Part shown: one piece after another, positions 18,358 to 27,704 of the stretch
Position numbering within the stretch: the stretch's first letter is position 1
How the letters are laid out: every line of letters begins with the position of its first letter
The notes under the pieces: generated by a model
What the model was told of the DNA's origin: nothing
What the model saw: the letters and a program-made list of their open reading frames with translations, nothing else
Database searches by the model: none
Assembly: GCF_025144995.1 (NCBI RefSeq)
Contig: NZ_CP102250.1
Span: forward strand, 1,116,001 to 1,180,000
Direction of reading: 5' to 3'
Length of the DNA stretch: 64,000 nt
Source: Alistipes indistinctus YIT 12060
GTDB taxonomy: Bacteria > Bacteroidota > Bacteroidia > Bacteroidales > Rikenellaceae
Translations under genes and position numbers: made by a program

Positions 18358-19767
18358 TTACGATATTTTTACCACCGGAATGGATAGCAGGAATGCCAAT
18401 TTCCCGATTTTGTCGGCAATATGCCCCGTGCCGATCGCACAGTGGTGCGCCGGACCCGCCTTGGACCAGGCGTCCATAAAGGCCCGGGCGCCGATTCCGA
18501 ACCGGTAACGGCTGTTGGTATTACCGATATTGAGCACTTTGCCCGGAACCGACTCGCCTTCGGCCACCAGCAGGAAAATCCCGTCACGGCCTTCGACCAC
18601 CGACAACAACGTCACGGGACCGTGCTTGACCGTCATCTGGATCGACAGCCCCTTACCGGGTTTGCCGTGATAGATCGGCAGCGGCACAAGCCCCACACGC
18701 CCTTCGGCAATCGCAAAATGGGCCGGGCCGTCATGCCCCCACAACACCACGTCATCCTCGAAGTCCATCGCATAGGGTTCCGAAAACGACCCTCCGGCAC
18801 CGAACTCGGCCATAATCTTCATCGCTTCGGCATTTTTCACTTCGCACTCGCCCGCCACCGGGATATTCTTGCCCGTCAGCAGCGTATTCCCGGCGATCAC
18901 CGACGTCACGACGTTCTCATAATCGTTGCCGCTGGCGCCTTCATAATAGTAGGCCATTGAACCGAGATCGTACTTCTTCACCAGTTTGTCCAGCGCGACC
19001 GACGTCCGTGCGGCCCGTTCGATCTCCGCACGTTCGCATTCCGACGACACTTCGAACGTGTCGTAAAATTCGTCTATTTTGGCCTGAACTTCCTCTGCGG
19101 TGACCCCGTCGCGCAACTCCTTGAGCTGGCACATCTCGAGTAGTTCGAAGTGGGTTCCGAACACGCCCGACATTTTCGTCAGGTCGGTGTACACATCGAG
19201 CATCCCGCAGTAGTAATGTCCCAGCACCCCCATCCGGTCATGGCGCAGGGCATGGGCCACGCGCGCCGCCTCAACCCAACCGCCGATCTGTTCCCAAACC
19301 GACTCCTCGCCCAGGTATCCCGTCACGATATCGTACCGGAGACCGAGCCGATTGAACACGCACGCCACCTCAGGCACCGAGCACGCCTGGCAGTTGGCCA
19401 GCCACTCGCCGGTCATCCGGCCCCGGTCCCCCAGCGAATTGATATAATCGTAATCGATGGCCGCCGTAGGCTGCAGGTTCAGCACCACCACCGGAACATT
19501 CAGGCGGCTGACGACCGGCAGCACCGTCGACGAAAGCGCATAAGTCGAGATATAAAGGAAAACCAACTCCACGTCGTTCTCCTTAAGCAATGCCGCCGCC
19601 GCATCCGCTTTGGTCGGATCGTCGACCATGCCGGCATCGGTCACTTCGACGCCCATCGCGCCGATCCGGTCCGCGATCTCGCGCCGGTAACCTTCGAGCC
19701 GGTCGAGCAGTCCTTCGAACTGCCCCCAATAGGTATTCAGCCCGATTCCAAAAAGTCCTATCTTCAT
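18358..19767 (-). CDS. L-fucose/L-arabinose isomerase family protein
   Basis: A 469-residue protein of the fucose/arabinose isomerase fold, shorter than classical FucI (about 590) and AraA (about 500). Recognisable segments are the N-terminal FGIGLNTYW, the glutamate-bearing PVAGECEVKNAEA, WGHDGPAHFA, and the C-terminal HHCAIGTGHIADK, which hold the metal-binding Glu and His residues of the family. It likely interconverts an aldose and a ketose; the sugar is not clear. The GH106-like hydrolase gene lies 229 bases upstream on the same strand, so a 6-deoxyhexose or pentose released by that enzyme is a reasonable guess. A strong terminator follows. Confidence 0.7.
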   Translation of the reverse strand: MKIGLFGIGLNTYWGQFEGLLDRLEGYRREIADRIGAMGVEVTDAGMVDDPTKADAAAALLKENDVELVFLYISTYALSSTVLPVVSRLNVPVVVLNLQPTAAIDYDYINSLGDRGRMTGEWLANCQACSVPEVACVFNRLGLRYDIVTGYLGEESVWEQIGGWVEAARVAHALRHDRMGVLGHYYCGMLDVYTDLTKMSGVFGTHFELLEMCQLKELRDGVTAEEVQAKIDEFYDTFEVSSECERAEIERAARTSVALDKLVKKYDLGSMAYYYEGASGNDYENVVTSVIAGNTLLTGKNIPVAGECEVKNAEAMKIMAEFGAGGSFSEPYAMDFEDDVVLWGHDGPAHFAIAEGRVGLVPLPIYHGKPGKGLSIQMTVKHGPVTLLSVVEGRDGIFLLVAEGESVPGKVLNIGNTNSRYRFGIGARAFMDAWSKAGPAHHCAIGTGHIADKIGKLAFLLSIPVVKIS

Positions 19768-19996
19768 AATTCAGTAGTTACAAAACACGCTAATATTTAA
19801 TAAAATAATTTTCAAAGGGCATAAAAGCCCCACTTTCCGCACGACATCCCGAAAGTGTCCCGGCACACCGGCGGAACCCGCCGGGACTACTCCCGGCGAA
19901 CCCGGAAATTATCCCGACAACTGCTCCGCAAAGCGTGATACGGACAGCGGCACACCGCTTCAGCCCGATTTGCCACGAAAGTTTCCGATCCGAGTT

Positions 19997-22900
19997 TTAC
20001 ACCCCTTCATAAAGGGTAAAATCGGACTGTAACCCAAACGGGGTAAGGCGATATTCCGAAGCCTTTTTCGGACTGTCCACCTCCCAGCAGTTGGGACCGA
20101 CATAACCGTCATAGGCCCGGTGGTGTGGGCCGATAAAGTTCTGCATACTGCCCACTACGCGCAATTCGACGTGATTGCCGCCCTTGGTCAGGTAGGGAGT
20201 AATATCCAGGGTATAGGGATCGGAGAAGATCACGCCCACCTTACGGTCGTTGACCCATACCTCCGCGACCGATCCGTTCCAACGGTCGGCTTTCACCCAA
20301 TGGCGTTTTCCCGTATCCTGCACGTCATAGAATTTCGAATAGCGCATCTCCCACGGATAGAACGGCGCGCCAAGTTCCTGCCAGTCGGCCAGCCGGTCGT
20401 ATTTGTGCGCGGGAACGATCACCCATTTCTCCCCACGGTTCACCACATCGAAATTACCCAGCACATAAACGGCCCCCAGTTCGGTATCCACCGTCGTGTG
20501 ATCGGCGACGAGCTCGATCCGGTTTTCACCCGGTTTAACGAGCGATCCGATGCCCATCGTCTTGAAATCTTCATCGACGAGCCAACCGTGTCCAGCCCTT
20601 ACCGGCGTACCGTTCACCTTGACCGTATAAAGCCATGGGCGCTCGACCAGAATCTTCATCGACGCCAGATCGACATCGCCCTCCCCGACCGTAAATTTGT
20701 AAGTCGCGGTAAAACCCGGAGCCGCGGAAAGGTCCATATTGACGATGTCGCTGCCGTACTGAATCGCACGGTTCCACGGGTTATCCTGCAATCCGGCGTT
20801 CAGGTAAATCTGCTTGCCGGCCGCGTTGTAGTACAGATTCCGGTACTTCTTATCCCCGCTGACCAGATCGACGAAATCGATCAGCAGCACATTATCCTTC
20901 ACGCGGCCGATACTCAGCGGTCGCATCTCCTTGAGCGGCATGCCTCCACTCAAGACAGCGGCCTTCTCGGCGGCCAGAGGCTCGTCCGACACCCGCAACA
21001 ATACGCTGCCGGCAGGTTCTATGGTCGTTTTGACGGCGACTTTACCGTCGCCGGAAGTATACGGAATTTGATACGTTTTGCCGTCGAGCGCATCCATGCG
21101 TACGACATATTTGCCGTCCAGCGCCACTTCGACCGCCGTCGGTTCATCGAGCGATACATTGGTCAGCAGCAATACCTGACCGTCAGCGAACTCCTTGCGG
21201 TGATGGTGCAGGTCGCCCCCCGACACGGTGACAAAACGGATGTCGTCGTTGCGGAAATTCGATTCGATAAATTCGGGTGTACATACCGGGAGTCCCGCTT
21301 GGGATGCGGTAGTGTTTAAACCGCCCCCGGCAATACTGTTAGACTTACAAAACGCTTCGACTTCGGGAGAAACGACACCGTCCACCCGCGACGGACAGCC
21401 GAAGGCGATCAGTTTCCCGCCCTGGGCAACGAACGATTTGAGCAGGTCGAAAGTAGCGCCTTCGATATTTTCAGTCCCGTCCGGAATCACGAACGTGCTG
21501 TACGCGCGATTGCCCACAACGAACTTGCCGTCGCGCACCGATCCGTTCGTCTGGAAAATATGTTCGCAACCCAAATCGAATTCGACTTGCGCATGCTCCA
21601 GCGTCGCAACAAGATCCTGGAATTTCTGCCCGATCTCCAGCGAAGCGCCTTCGGCCGGTTTACCCATATAGTTGTTGTAGAGCCATGCGGTCGTGGTGGG
21701 CTCCAGGACGAGGATATCGTTGACCTGCTCGCCCAGGCTCATCACCGTGCAAATGCGCGCGATGTAATCGTTCAGGACGTGGTAGTTTTCCCACCACGAA
21801 GCGGCGCGCGTGAACATCGGCGGATAGTCGAATTTGCGAACCCCGTCGAGGCTCATGTGGCCGACATGCTGGTTCACAAGGTTCACCCCCAGCACCATCT
21901 GCCAGTCGGCGAGGCGCTTCATATCCTTAAAGGTAGCCTCCCAGCCCGCGCCTCCATATGTTTCGCTCAATACCCGCTGGCGGCCGAGCTGGTTCGCGAT
22001 GCTGCGCACCTCCTTGACCGAACGGATATTGCCGAACTGGGCATGCACATCCTTCTCGTTGAACTGATTGAACAGCATGTCGATACCGGGGGTCTGCTGC
22101 CACGCGGCCATCGACATGTTGTCGATCACTCCGGTCACGTTAGGCCAGCTGTGTTCCCAATAATGTCCCGTCCACGAAATGCCCTTTTCGTCGCAATAAC
22201 GCGACCACGGTTTGGCCCAGCGGTCGACGAACATATCGTTGAGCAGCGCGAAGTAATCGTGCCGTACCCGTTTCCAATCGCCCACCTCCTCGTGCAATGC
22301 GGGCAGTTGGTCGCGCAAGCCGTAGCCGTAACGCGCCCGGAATGCTTCGAACAGGTCCGGCGTCCAACGCAGGCCGCCGGACGATACCACCTCCGGCTCA
22401 TCGGTGAAAATTCCTTTTACGTTGTTCTTCAGATCCCCGCCGAACGTTTTTTCGTAACCGTCCATAGTAATCTCCATGAACTTACCGGTCACGCCGTCGG
22501 CCAACAAATCGACGTACGAACCGCCCGCATACCACGGGGAAACTTTGTAATAGGTTTTCTCGTAAAGATAGAATTTACCTTTTTTGCCTTTCATCTTCGG
22601 GGCCTTGGCGGTAACATCGGTCAATTTGCCGCCTTTCTCGCTGACGACCACCGCGTATTTCGACACGTCGCCGGGCATCACTCCGACAACGGTCGGCATC
22701 AGTCCCGCGCCCTGGTTGTAGGCTTCGGGCATCTGGCGGTAGACATGCCCTCCGGCGAATCCGCTCGGATAGGAGTTCTCATCGTAAATCCAGACGTCGA
22801 TGCCGAGCAGTTTACCCCGGTCGACCGTATATTTATACATTTCGAGCCACTCGGGCGACAGGTAATCGGTTTTCAGACCCGGACGCGGGTGGATAATCAC

Positions 22901-23119
22901 CGCGCCGCATCCCTGCCGACGGTACTCGTTGAGCATATTGTCGATCTGGTACTTGCTCACTTCGGTATTCCAGACCATGAACGGCGCGGTGCGGAACTCG
23001 CCGCCCGGAGACGGGAATTCTTCGATCAGACGGGCCATAGAAGCCGCAGAGCCCACCTGGGCTACGGCAGACCCTCCGCAGAACACGAGCGCTGCGAGGG
23101 AGAGAAGGATCTTTTTCAT
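19997..23119 (-). CDS. Secreted GH106-like glycoside hydrolase (putative alpha-L-rhamnosidase)
   Basis: A 1040-residue protein with a clear signal peptide (residues 1-20, cleavage after VAQ). The N-terminal catalytic barrel contains GCGAVIIHPRPG and IYDENSYPSGFAGG, features of GH106 and its distant relatives. The C-terminal part is built of beta-sandwich modules, ending in a galactose-binding-like segment (EVWVNDRKVGVIFSDPYTLDITPYL is its core, split here as EVWVNDRKVG and DPYTLDITPYL). GH106 enzymes remove alpha-L-rhamnose, but this one is a diverged member, so activity is inferred. A possible -7 box (TATATTTG, minus strand 23293-23286) lies upstream. The isomerase gene follows. Confidence 0.6.
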   Translation of the reverse strand: MKKILLSLAALVFCGGSAVAQVGSAASMARLIEEFPSPGGEFRTAPFMVWNTEVSKYQIDNMLNEYRRQGCGAVIIHPRPGLKTDYLSPEWLEMYKYTVDRGKLLGIDVWIYDENSYPSGFAGGHVYRQMPEAYNQGAGLMPTVVGVMPGDVSKYAVVVSEKGGKLTDVTAKAPKMKGKKGKFYLYEKTYYKVSPWYAGGSYVDLLADGVTGKFMEITMDGYEKTFGGDLKNNVKGIFTDEPEVVSSGGLRWTPDLFEAFRARYGYGLRDQLPALHEEVGDWKRVRHDYFALLNDMFVDRWAKPWSRYCDEKGISWTGHYWEHSWPNVTGVIDNMSMAAWQQTPGIDMLFNQFNEKDVHAQFGNIRSVKEVRSIANQLGRQRVLSETYGGAGWEATFKDMKRLADWQMVLGVNLVNQHVGHMSLDGVRKFDYPPMFTRAASWWENYHVLNDYIARICTVMSLGEQVNDILVLEPTTTAWLYNNYMGKPAEGASLEIGQKFQDLVATLEHAQVEFDLGCEHIFQTNGSVRDGKFVVGNRAYSTFVIPDGTENIEGATFDLLKSFVAQGGKLIAFGCPSRVDGVVSPEVEAFCKSNSIAGGGLNTTASQAGLPVCTPEFIESNFRNDDIRFVTVSGGDLHHHRKEFADGQVLLLTNVSLDEPTAVEVALDGKYVVRMDALDGKTYQIPYTSGDGKVAVKTTIEPAGSVLLRVSDEPLAAEKAAVLSGGMPLKEMRPLSIGRVKDNVLLIDFVDLVSGDKKYRNLYYNAAGKQIYLNAGLQDNPWNRAIQYGSDIVNMDLSAAPGFTATYKFTVGEGDVDLASMKILVERPWLYTVKVNGTPVRAGHGWLVDEDFKTMGIGSLVKPGENRIELVADHTTVDTELGAVYVLGNFDVVNRGEKWVIVPAHKYDRLADWQELGAPFYPWEMRYSKFYDVQDTGKRHWVKADRWNGSVAEVWVNDRKVGVIFSDPYTLDITPYLTKGGNHVELRVVGSMQNFIGPHHRAYDGYVGPNCWEVDSPKKASEYRLTPFGLQSDFTLYEGV

Positions 23120-23332
23120 TCGGTTCGTTTAGGTTATGATTCGTTTCAATTCAAGCGATACTCCCGGAAGTCGCCCGTCTATCACAGGGCAGCACCCCTG
23201 CACGGGCCGGCTCCGAAACGGACAGGCAAATACCGTCCGCCCCTACCCGGATAGCGGGAAAACCCCTTTCCGCGCACCGGGCATCCAAATATACGATTTA
23301 AAATCGAAAGCACCGCGCCCGGACACGCTTCA

Positions 23333-23364
23333 TTTGCATATCCGCAGCGCATTCGCTACCTTTG
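23333..23364 (+). promoter_or_regulatory. Bacteroidota-type promoter of the corrinoid-activator-like gene
   Basis: TTTG at 23333-23336, a 20-base spacer and TACCTTTG at 23357-23364 match the consensus exactly. This places the transcript start near 23371, so the start codon at 23410 is right and the upstream in-frame ATG at 23362 is excluded. The rest of the 290-base divergent gap shows nothing else clear. Confidence 0.8.
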
Positions 23365-23409
23365 GTCGGCTTTCCCGCAGTGGGTGCGCCCTTCCAACCC
23401 CATCTCCCT

Positions 23410-25014
23410 ATGAAAAAGACATGCACCGTGACGCTGGTTCCGCTCGGACGGACCTTACAAGTAGCCCGGGGGGCGCTGCTCAGCGATGCGATACACGATC
23501 TGGGCATCGAATTCCCCTGCGGCGGCAAGGGAATTTGCGGCAACTGCAAAGTGAAGCTGCTCGCAGGCGAAATCGCACTGAGCCCGCAGCACCGCACAGT
23601 CCTCGAACGGAAAGGACTGTTGCCGGGATGGAGACTGGCCTGCCTGAGCCGGGTCGAAGAGGACCTCACCATCGAAGTGGCGCAGTTCGACAACATCGTG
23701 CTGGCCGACGAGACGCCGTTCCGGTTCACGCCGCGCGAAGGCCGGGGAATCGCCGTAGACCTTGGCTCGACGACGATCGTATCGCAACTGCTCGACCTCT
23801 CGACCGGACGCGTACAGGCCGTCCAGACCGATATCAATCCGCAGGCCCGCCATGGGGCCGACATCATGTCACGTATCAGCTATGCGATACAGTCGGAAGA
23901 GCACGCCGCACGCCTCACCGCCCTGGTCCGCGAAACGGTCGGACGACATGTCCTGACCCTGACAGCACAGGCCCCGGGCCCTATCGACCGCATCCGCATC
24001 GTCGGCAACAGTGTGATGCACCACCTGTTTTGCAGACTCGACGTCGGTCCGCTGGCCGCTTACCCATTCGAGTCGCCGGATAACGGCATGCGGCATTTCT
24101 CCGCGGCTGAACTGGGCTGGCTGGAGGTTTCCGGAACCAAGCCTCCGGTCCGTTCTTCTCAAACGCAACACTCCGATCGAAATGCTCTTTCCGCCGCAGA
24201 ACCGGACAACGCGAATCACCTTTCTGTCGCCGACAAGCTGGCCGGCACCGACATCGCCTTCCTGCCCAATATCGGCAGTTTCGTCGGCAGCGACATCCTG
24301 GCGGGAATTTACGCTGCAGGCATGTTTTCCAGCGGAAGCCCCCGGGTACTGATCGACCTGGGGACGAACGGCGAAATCGCGGTAGGCAGCCGCAACGGGA
24401 TCCTCTGCGCCTCAACGGCGGCAGGGCCGGCTTTCGAGGGCAGCAACATTTCGTGCGGCATGCGCGCCGCAACCGGAGCGATATCTTCGGTAACACGCCT
24501 GGGTGCAGAAACCCGGGTGCACGTAATCGGGAATGTGGAAGCTGCGGGTATCTGCGGCAGTGGGCTGATCGACGCGATCCGCACAGGCGTACAGGAAGGA
24601 AAAATCAGCCGCGACGGCACGATCGCAACACCCTCGATGGAACTGCCGTTGACAGGCAAGGTCAAACTGGTCCAGAAAGACATCCGGGAATTTCAACTGG
24701 CAAAAGCGGCCATCGCCACCGGAGTGGAGCTGCTGCTCCGGGAGCAGGGAATATCCCGCTGCGATGTGGAAAGGGTATTTATCGCAGGAGGATTCGGCAA
24801 CTACATCGACCTGCCCAACGCCATCGGCCTGGGACTGCTGGAGTTCGACGGGGAGAAAATCGTAAAGCTGAGCAACAGCGCCCTGATCGGTGCCAAGATG
24901 TTCCTTTTTGAAGACGATGCATTCATCGACAACCTGCTACCGGCCACGAGCCACCTTTCGCTCGAATCGAACCCGGCATTTTTGGATGTATTCTGCGAGA
25001 AGATGTCGTTTTAG
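23410..25014 (+). CDS. ASKHA-domain 2Fe-2S protein, RACo/RamA-like corrinoid activator (DUF4445)
   Basis: A 534-residue protein. The N-terminal ferredoxin domain has C37, C43, C46 and C78 in the 2Fe-2S spacing (C-x5-C-x2-C...C). From about residue 105 an actin-like ASKHA ATPase domain follows, with VDLGSTTIVSQLLDL, DLGTNGEIAVG and AGGFGNYIDLPNAIGLG. Relatives reduce the cobalt of corrinoid proteins from the inactive Co(II) state using ATP. No methyltransferase or corrinoid protein gene is next to it, so the partner is unknown; a methionine synthase lacking its own reactivation domain is one possibility. The start follows from the promoter at 23333-23364. Confidence 0.82.
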   Translation: MKKTCTVTLVPLGRTLQVARGALLSDAIHDLGIEFPCGGKGICGNCKVKLLAGEIALSPQHRTVLERKGLLPGWRLACLSRVEEDLTIEVAQFDNIVLADETPFRFTPREGRGIAVDLGSTTIVSQLLDLSTGRVQAVQTDINPQARHGADIMSRISYAIQSEEHAARLTALVRETVGRHVLTLTAQAPGPIDRIRIVGNSVMHHLFCRLDVGPLAAYPFESPDNGMRHFSAAELGWLEVSGTKPPVRSSQTQHSDRNALSAAEPDNANHLSVADKLAGTDIAFLPNIGSFVGSDILAGIYAAGMFSSGSPRVLIDLGTNGEIAVGSRNGILCASTAAGPAFEGSNISCGMRAATGAISSVTRLGAETRVHVIGNVEAAGICGSGLIDAIRTGVQEGKISRDGTIATPSMELPLTGKVKLVQKDIREFQLAKAAIATGVELLLREQGISRCDVERVFIAGGFGNYIDLPNAIGLGLLEFDGEKIVKLSNSALIGAKMFLFEDDAFIDNLLPATSHLSLESNPAFLDVFCEKMSF

Positions 25015-25126
25015 CCGCCGTTATTCCAGATCAATTCCGGCCGGGCTCCTTGTCCCCATGGGTAAAAGCCGAAGGACATTGGATAAAAAGGTTACTTGCC
25101 GAATTATTCCGAAGGGGAACCCGCAG

Positions 25127-25726
25127 TCATTCTTCCTCACCGACCTCTTCAATAACCGCAAGGCTCTCCTGCAATCGACGAATATTCTTATCGAACACCC
25201 TTTTGTACAACCAGTAGCAGGCAACAGTCGTCGCCACAACGACGCCAAACAAAACGCCCCATATAAAATCCGGCGCTTTCATCTCTATAGACATGACTAC
25301 CGACAAAATCACGAACAACGGGCCGATAATCGCAGCCGTAAATATCTTTTCCCGCGTAATCTGTACCGTGTAGCGGTTTACCCGAAGGATATTCTCTTTC
25401 ACGACCTTGGTAAAATCGATTTTCATCAACCCGTACAGTTTATAGCCGGTCCAAAGTACAAGCAGTCCGTCAACAACGATCGCCACACGGATAAACAGAT
25501 CCCACATCGCAAAATGCCCGCCGAAGCGATGATAGACATATATGCTGTAGGGGATGATCAATATAGTCACCACAAAACCGAATGTTTCCCAGTTAATCAG
25601 CCGGCTGACCGACTTTTCCCCTTTCGTTCGCACCAGTTCACGAATAACCGACTCCTGCAACATTTCGGTTCTCTCCAGGCGGTCGTTCAAAGCCGCCCAG
25701 CGCTCTTTCATCTCTTCCAGTTCCAT
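25127..25726 (-). CDS. Four-helix membrane protein partnered with an ECF sigma factor
   Basis: A 199-residue protein with an N-terminal charged helix (residues 1-40, ELEEMKERWAALNDRLER) and four predicted membrane segments at about 47-67, 75-100, 130-150 and 152-172, then a charged C-terminal tail. It begins 13 bases after the sigma factor stop codon and is probably co-translated. The position is that of an anti-sigma factor, and the N-terminal cytoplasmic helix could bind the sigma factor, but it has no FecR or zinc anti-sigma motif. Similar small membrane proteins beside ECF genes are common in Bacteroidota. Function is inferred from context only. Confidence 0.65.
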   Translation of the reverse strand: MELEEMKERWAALNDRLERTEMLQESVIRELVRTKGEKSVSRLINWETFGFVVTILIIPYSIYVYHRFGGHFAMWDLFIRVAIVVDGLLVLWTGYKLYGLMKIDFTKVVKENILRVNRYTVQITREKIFTAAIIGPLFVILSVVMSIEMKAPDFIWGVLFGVVVATTVACYWLYKRVFDKNIRRLQESLAVIEEVGEEE

Positions 25727-25739
25727 ACTCTAATCCGTT

Positions 25740-26231
25740 TTATGCGTTCACCATCTGCCGAAGCTTGATTTTGGCCCGTTTCAGTTTCGTCGCGACATTA
25801 CACAGGGTCAATCCGGTAATATCCGCTATCTGCTGGTAACTGTTCTCCTCCAAATAGAGCAACACGACCGTCCGCTCCAACGGTCCGAGCCGGCGAATCA
25901 ATGCGTACATTTCGCGCAGCTCCTCTTCCATCTGCTCCGGTTCGGCCAAAGCCTCCGCAAGATTGGAAACGAGCGGTACGCTCTGCGGCCGCCGGATGCT
26001 CCTGCGTACGCCGGTAAGACAGGTATTGAGGGTCACCCGGTACACCCAGGTGGAGAGCGAACACTCCTGCCTGAATTTCGGGAAACCGGCCCACAAGCGG
26101 CAAACCGACTCCTGATACAGATCGGCGAGCGGCCACTCCAGCGACGTGTAACAGACGCAAACTTTGTAAATCGTCCGTTCATACCGGCGAATCATCGCAA
26201 TAAAGGCTTCCTCCAATTCATGCTTACCCAT
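25740..26231 (-). CDS. RNA polymerase ECF-type sigma-70 factor
   Basis: A 163-residue protein with sigma region 2 (about residues 10-75, including LADLYQESVCRLW and the WVYRVTLNTCLT promoter-melting region) and region 4 (about 105-158, LEENSYQQIADITGLT with the helix-turn-helix LCNVATKLKRAKIKLRQ). The short linker without regions 1 and 3 marks an extracytoplasmic function factor. It heads a two-gene operon with the four-helix membrane protein. No FecR or SusC-like genes follow, so it does not look like a glycan-sensing sigma/anti-sigma system. Confidence 0.9.
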   Translation of the reverse strand: MGKHELEEAFIAMIRRYERTIYKVCVCYTSLEWPLADLYQESVCRLWAGFPKFRQECSLSTWVYRVTLNTCLTGVRRSIRRPQSVPLVSNLAEALAEPEQMEEELREMYALIRRLGPLERTVVLLYLEENSYQQIADITGLTLCNVATKLKRAKIKLRQMVNA

Positions 26232-26603
26232 CGTGCCTGTTTTAATTATTAGACGCCCACTCCGCCGAAAAATGGCATTTGCCGCCGTTTTTATACACCT
26301 TCAGGTTCGTTTTTATTTTTGACCGGGGCATCGCCCGGATACAAAACGCTCCGCGACAAGTCTCATACAAAAAACAAGCGGACAATCCGGTTATTCCCGT
26401 CCGTCCGCTTATGATTCCAATCGCCCTGCGGCAATCTTAAAAAGCCTCTCTTTACGCCTATATCTTTTGTCTTTTCTATTTCCCTCCGCCCCCACAAGGC
26501 CCAGACTATCCATCCGGTCATCCGGAAACAGTCTCCATCCCCACAACCGAAATCCGGCACAAACAGCGATGCGAATCCAAGGCATGTGAAATGCACCCGG
26601 ACG
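26232..26603. other. Noncoding gap between ECF sigma gene and kdsD
   Basis: A 372-base stretch. Apart from the terminator at 26368-26410 nothing convincing is seen. A 77-codon minus-strand frame (26363-26596) runs through the terminator and is probably not a gene. No TAnnTTTG promoter box for the sigma gene was found, as could be the case if an ECF factor transcribes itself. Confidence 0.5.
26368..26410 (-). terminator. Probable intrinsic terminator of kdsD
   Basis: On the minus strand AAGCGGAC (26410-26403) pairs with GTCCGCTT (26383-26376), followed by GTTTTTTG. It is about 190 bases after the kdsD stop codon. The long loop lowers confidence. Confidence 0.5.
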
Positions 26604-27560
26604 CTACCCCATCACCGAGACATTGAAAAACTCGACGATGCCGACCACGTGTCCCTGTTCATCCGTCACGACGATCGAATGTATCTTGTGGTTGCGCATC
26701 ATCTCCTCGGCCACGACGATCCGTTCGGTCGGCAGGATCGTTTTCGGCGTGCGGGTCATCACCTCCTGCGCTTCGATATTGAAAAAGTTCTCCTTGTATT
26801 TGGCCATCGCCCGGCGCACATCCCCGTCGGTAATCACACCGATCAGTTTGCCCTCCTCGACGACCGCCGCGATTCCCAGCCGCGCATCGCTGATGGCGAT
26901 AATCACATTGCCCAACGTCATCTCCTTCGGCACGCAAGGCAGGTTGTCCTTGCGCATCACGTCCTGCACCTTCGTCAACAGGCGCCGCCCGAGGCTGCCG
27001 CCCGGATGGAACACGGCGTAATCCTCCGCTTTGAAGTTGCGTTCGTTGATCAGCGCGATGGCCAGCGCATCTCCCATCACCAGCGTCGTCGTAGTCGACG
27101 ACGTGGGCGCCAGATCCAACGGACACGCCTCATGCGCCACGGCGATATTGAGGTGATAATGCGCATGCTTGGCCAATGTCGACTCGGGATTCCCGGTCAT
27201 TGCGATCACGACGTTCTTGTTGTATTGCAGGAAGGGGATCAACTTCAGGATTTCGTCGGTCTGTCCCGAATTGGCAATCGCCAAAACGATATCCTGCGGT
27301 TCGATCATCCCCAGATCGCCGTGGTACGCCTCACCCGGATGAAGGAAAAACGACGGGGTACCTGTGCTGGCCAGCGTCGCAGCTATTTTTTTGCCGATCA
27401 GACCCGATTTACCCATGCCGGTGACGATCACCTTGCCTTTACAGGCAATGATCGCTTTCACGGCTTTTTCAAAATCGTCGGTCAGCAGTTCGGTCAGGTG
27501 TTTGACGGCCGCAGCCTCGGTATTGATCGTATCGATAGCACTCTGTCGGATCGGATTCAT
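26604..27560 (-). CDS. kdsD: Arabinose-5-phosphate isomerase (KpsF/GutQ/KdsD family)
   Basis: A 318-residue protein with an N-terminal SIS sugar-isomerase domain (VTGMGKSGLIGKKIAATLAS, the sugar-phosphate loop, and HPGEAYHGDLG) and two C-terminal CBS domains (about residues 200-318). It interconverts ribulose 5-phosphate and arabinose 5-phosphate, the first step toward Kdo for lipopolysaccharide. Length and domain order match KdsD of Escherichia coli. It stands as a single transcription unit; a TACCTTTG box upstream may be the promoter. Confidence 0.92.
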   Translation of the reverse strand: MNPIRQSAIDTINTEAAAVKHLTELLTDDFEKAVKAIIACKGKVIVTGMGKSGLIGKKIAATLASTGTPSFFLHPGEAYHGDLGMIEPQDIVLAIANSGQTDEILKLIPFLQYNKNVVIAMTGNPESTLAKHAHYHLNIAVAHEACPLDLAPTSSTTTTLVMGDALAIALINERNFKAEDYAVFHPGGSLGRRLLTKVQDVMRKDNLPCVPKEMTLGNVIIAISDARLGIAAVVEEGKLIGVITDGDVRRAMAKYKENFFNIEAQEVMTRTPKTILPTERIVVAEEMMRNHKIHSIVVTDEQGHVVGIVEFFNVSVMG

Positions 27561-27684
27561 CTCGTTATCGGTTTATTTTTTGTAACGTCCCGGCCTCGCC
27601 TGCGATCCGTTAAAAAAGGATCGGACCGGAAAATCCCGGCTGCATCAGGCCCAGACTAAATATTACTGCTCAAAAATTACAGCC

Positions 27685-27692
27685 CAAAGGTA
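27685..27692 (-). promoter_or_regulatory. Possible -7 promoter box of kdsD
   Basis: TACCTTTG on the minus strand matches TAnnTTTG, about 125 bases before the kdsD start codon. No TTTG is found at the right distance upstream, so this is tentative. Confidence 0.35.
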
Positions 27693-27704
27693 CGAATTTA
27701 ATTA

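Noticed and set aside
23362-23409. Upstream in-frame start adding 16 residues to the corrinoid-activator-like protein
   Set aside because: The ATG lies on the -7 promoter box and before the expected transcript start.
26363-26596. A 77-codon minus-strand frame between the ECF sigma gene and kdsD
   Set aside because: It runs through the kdsD terminator and resembles no known protein.
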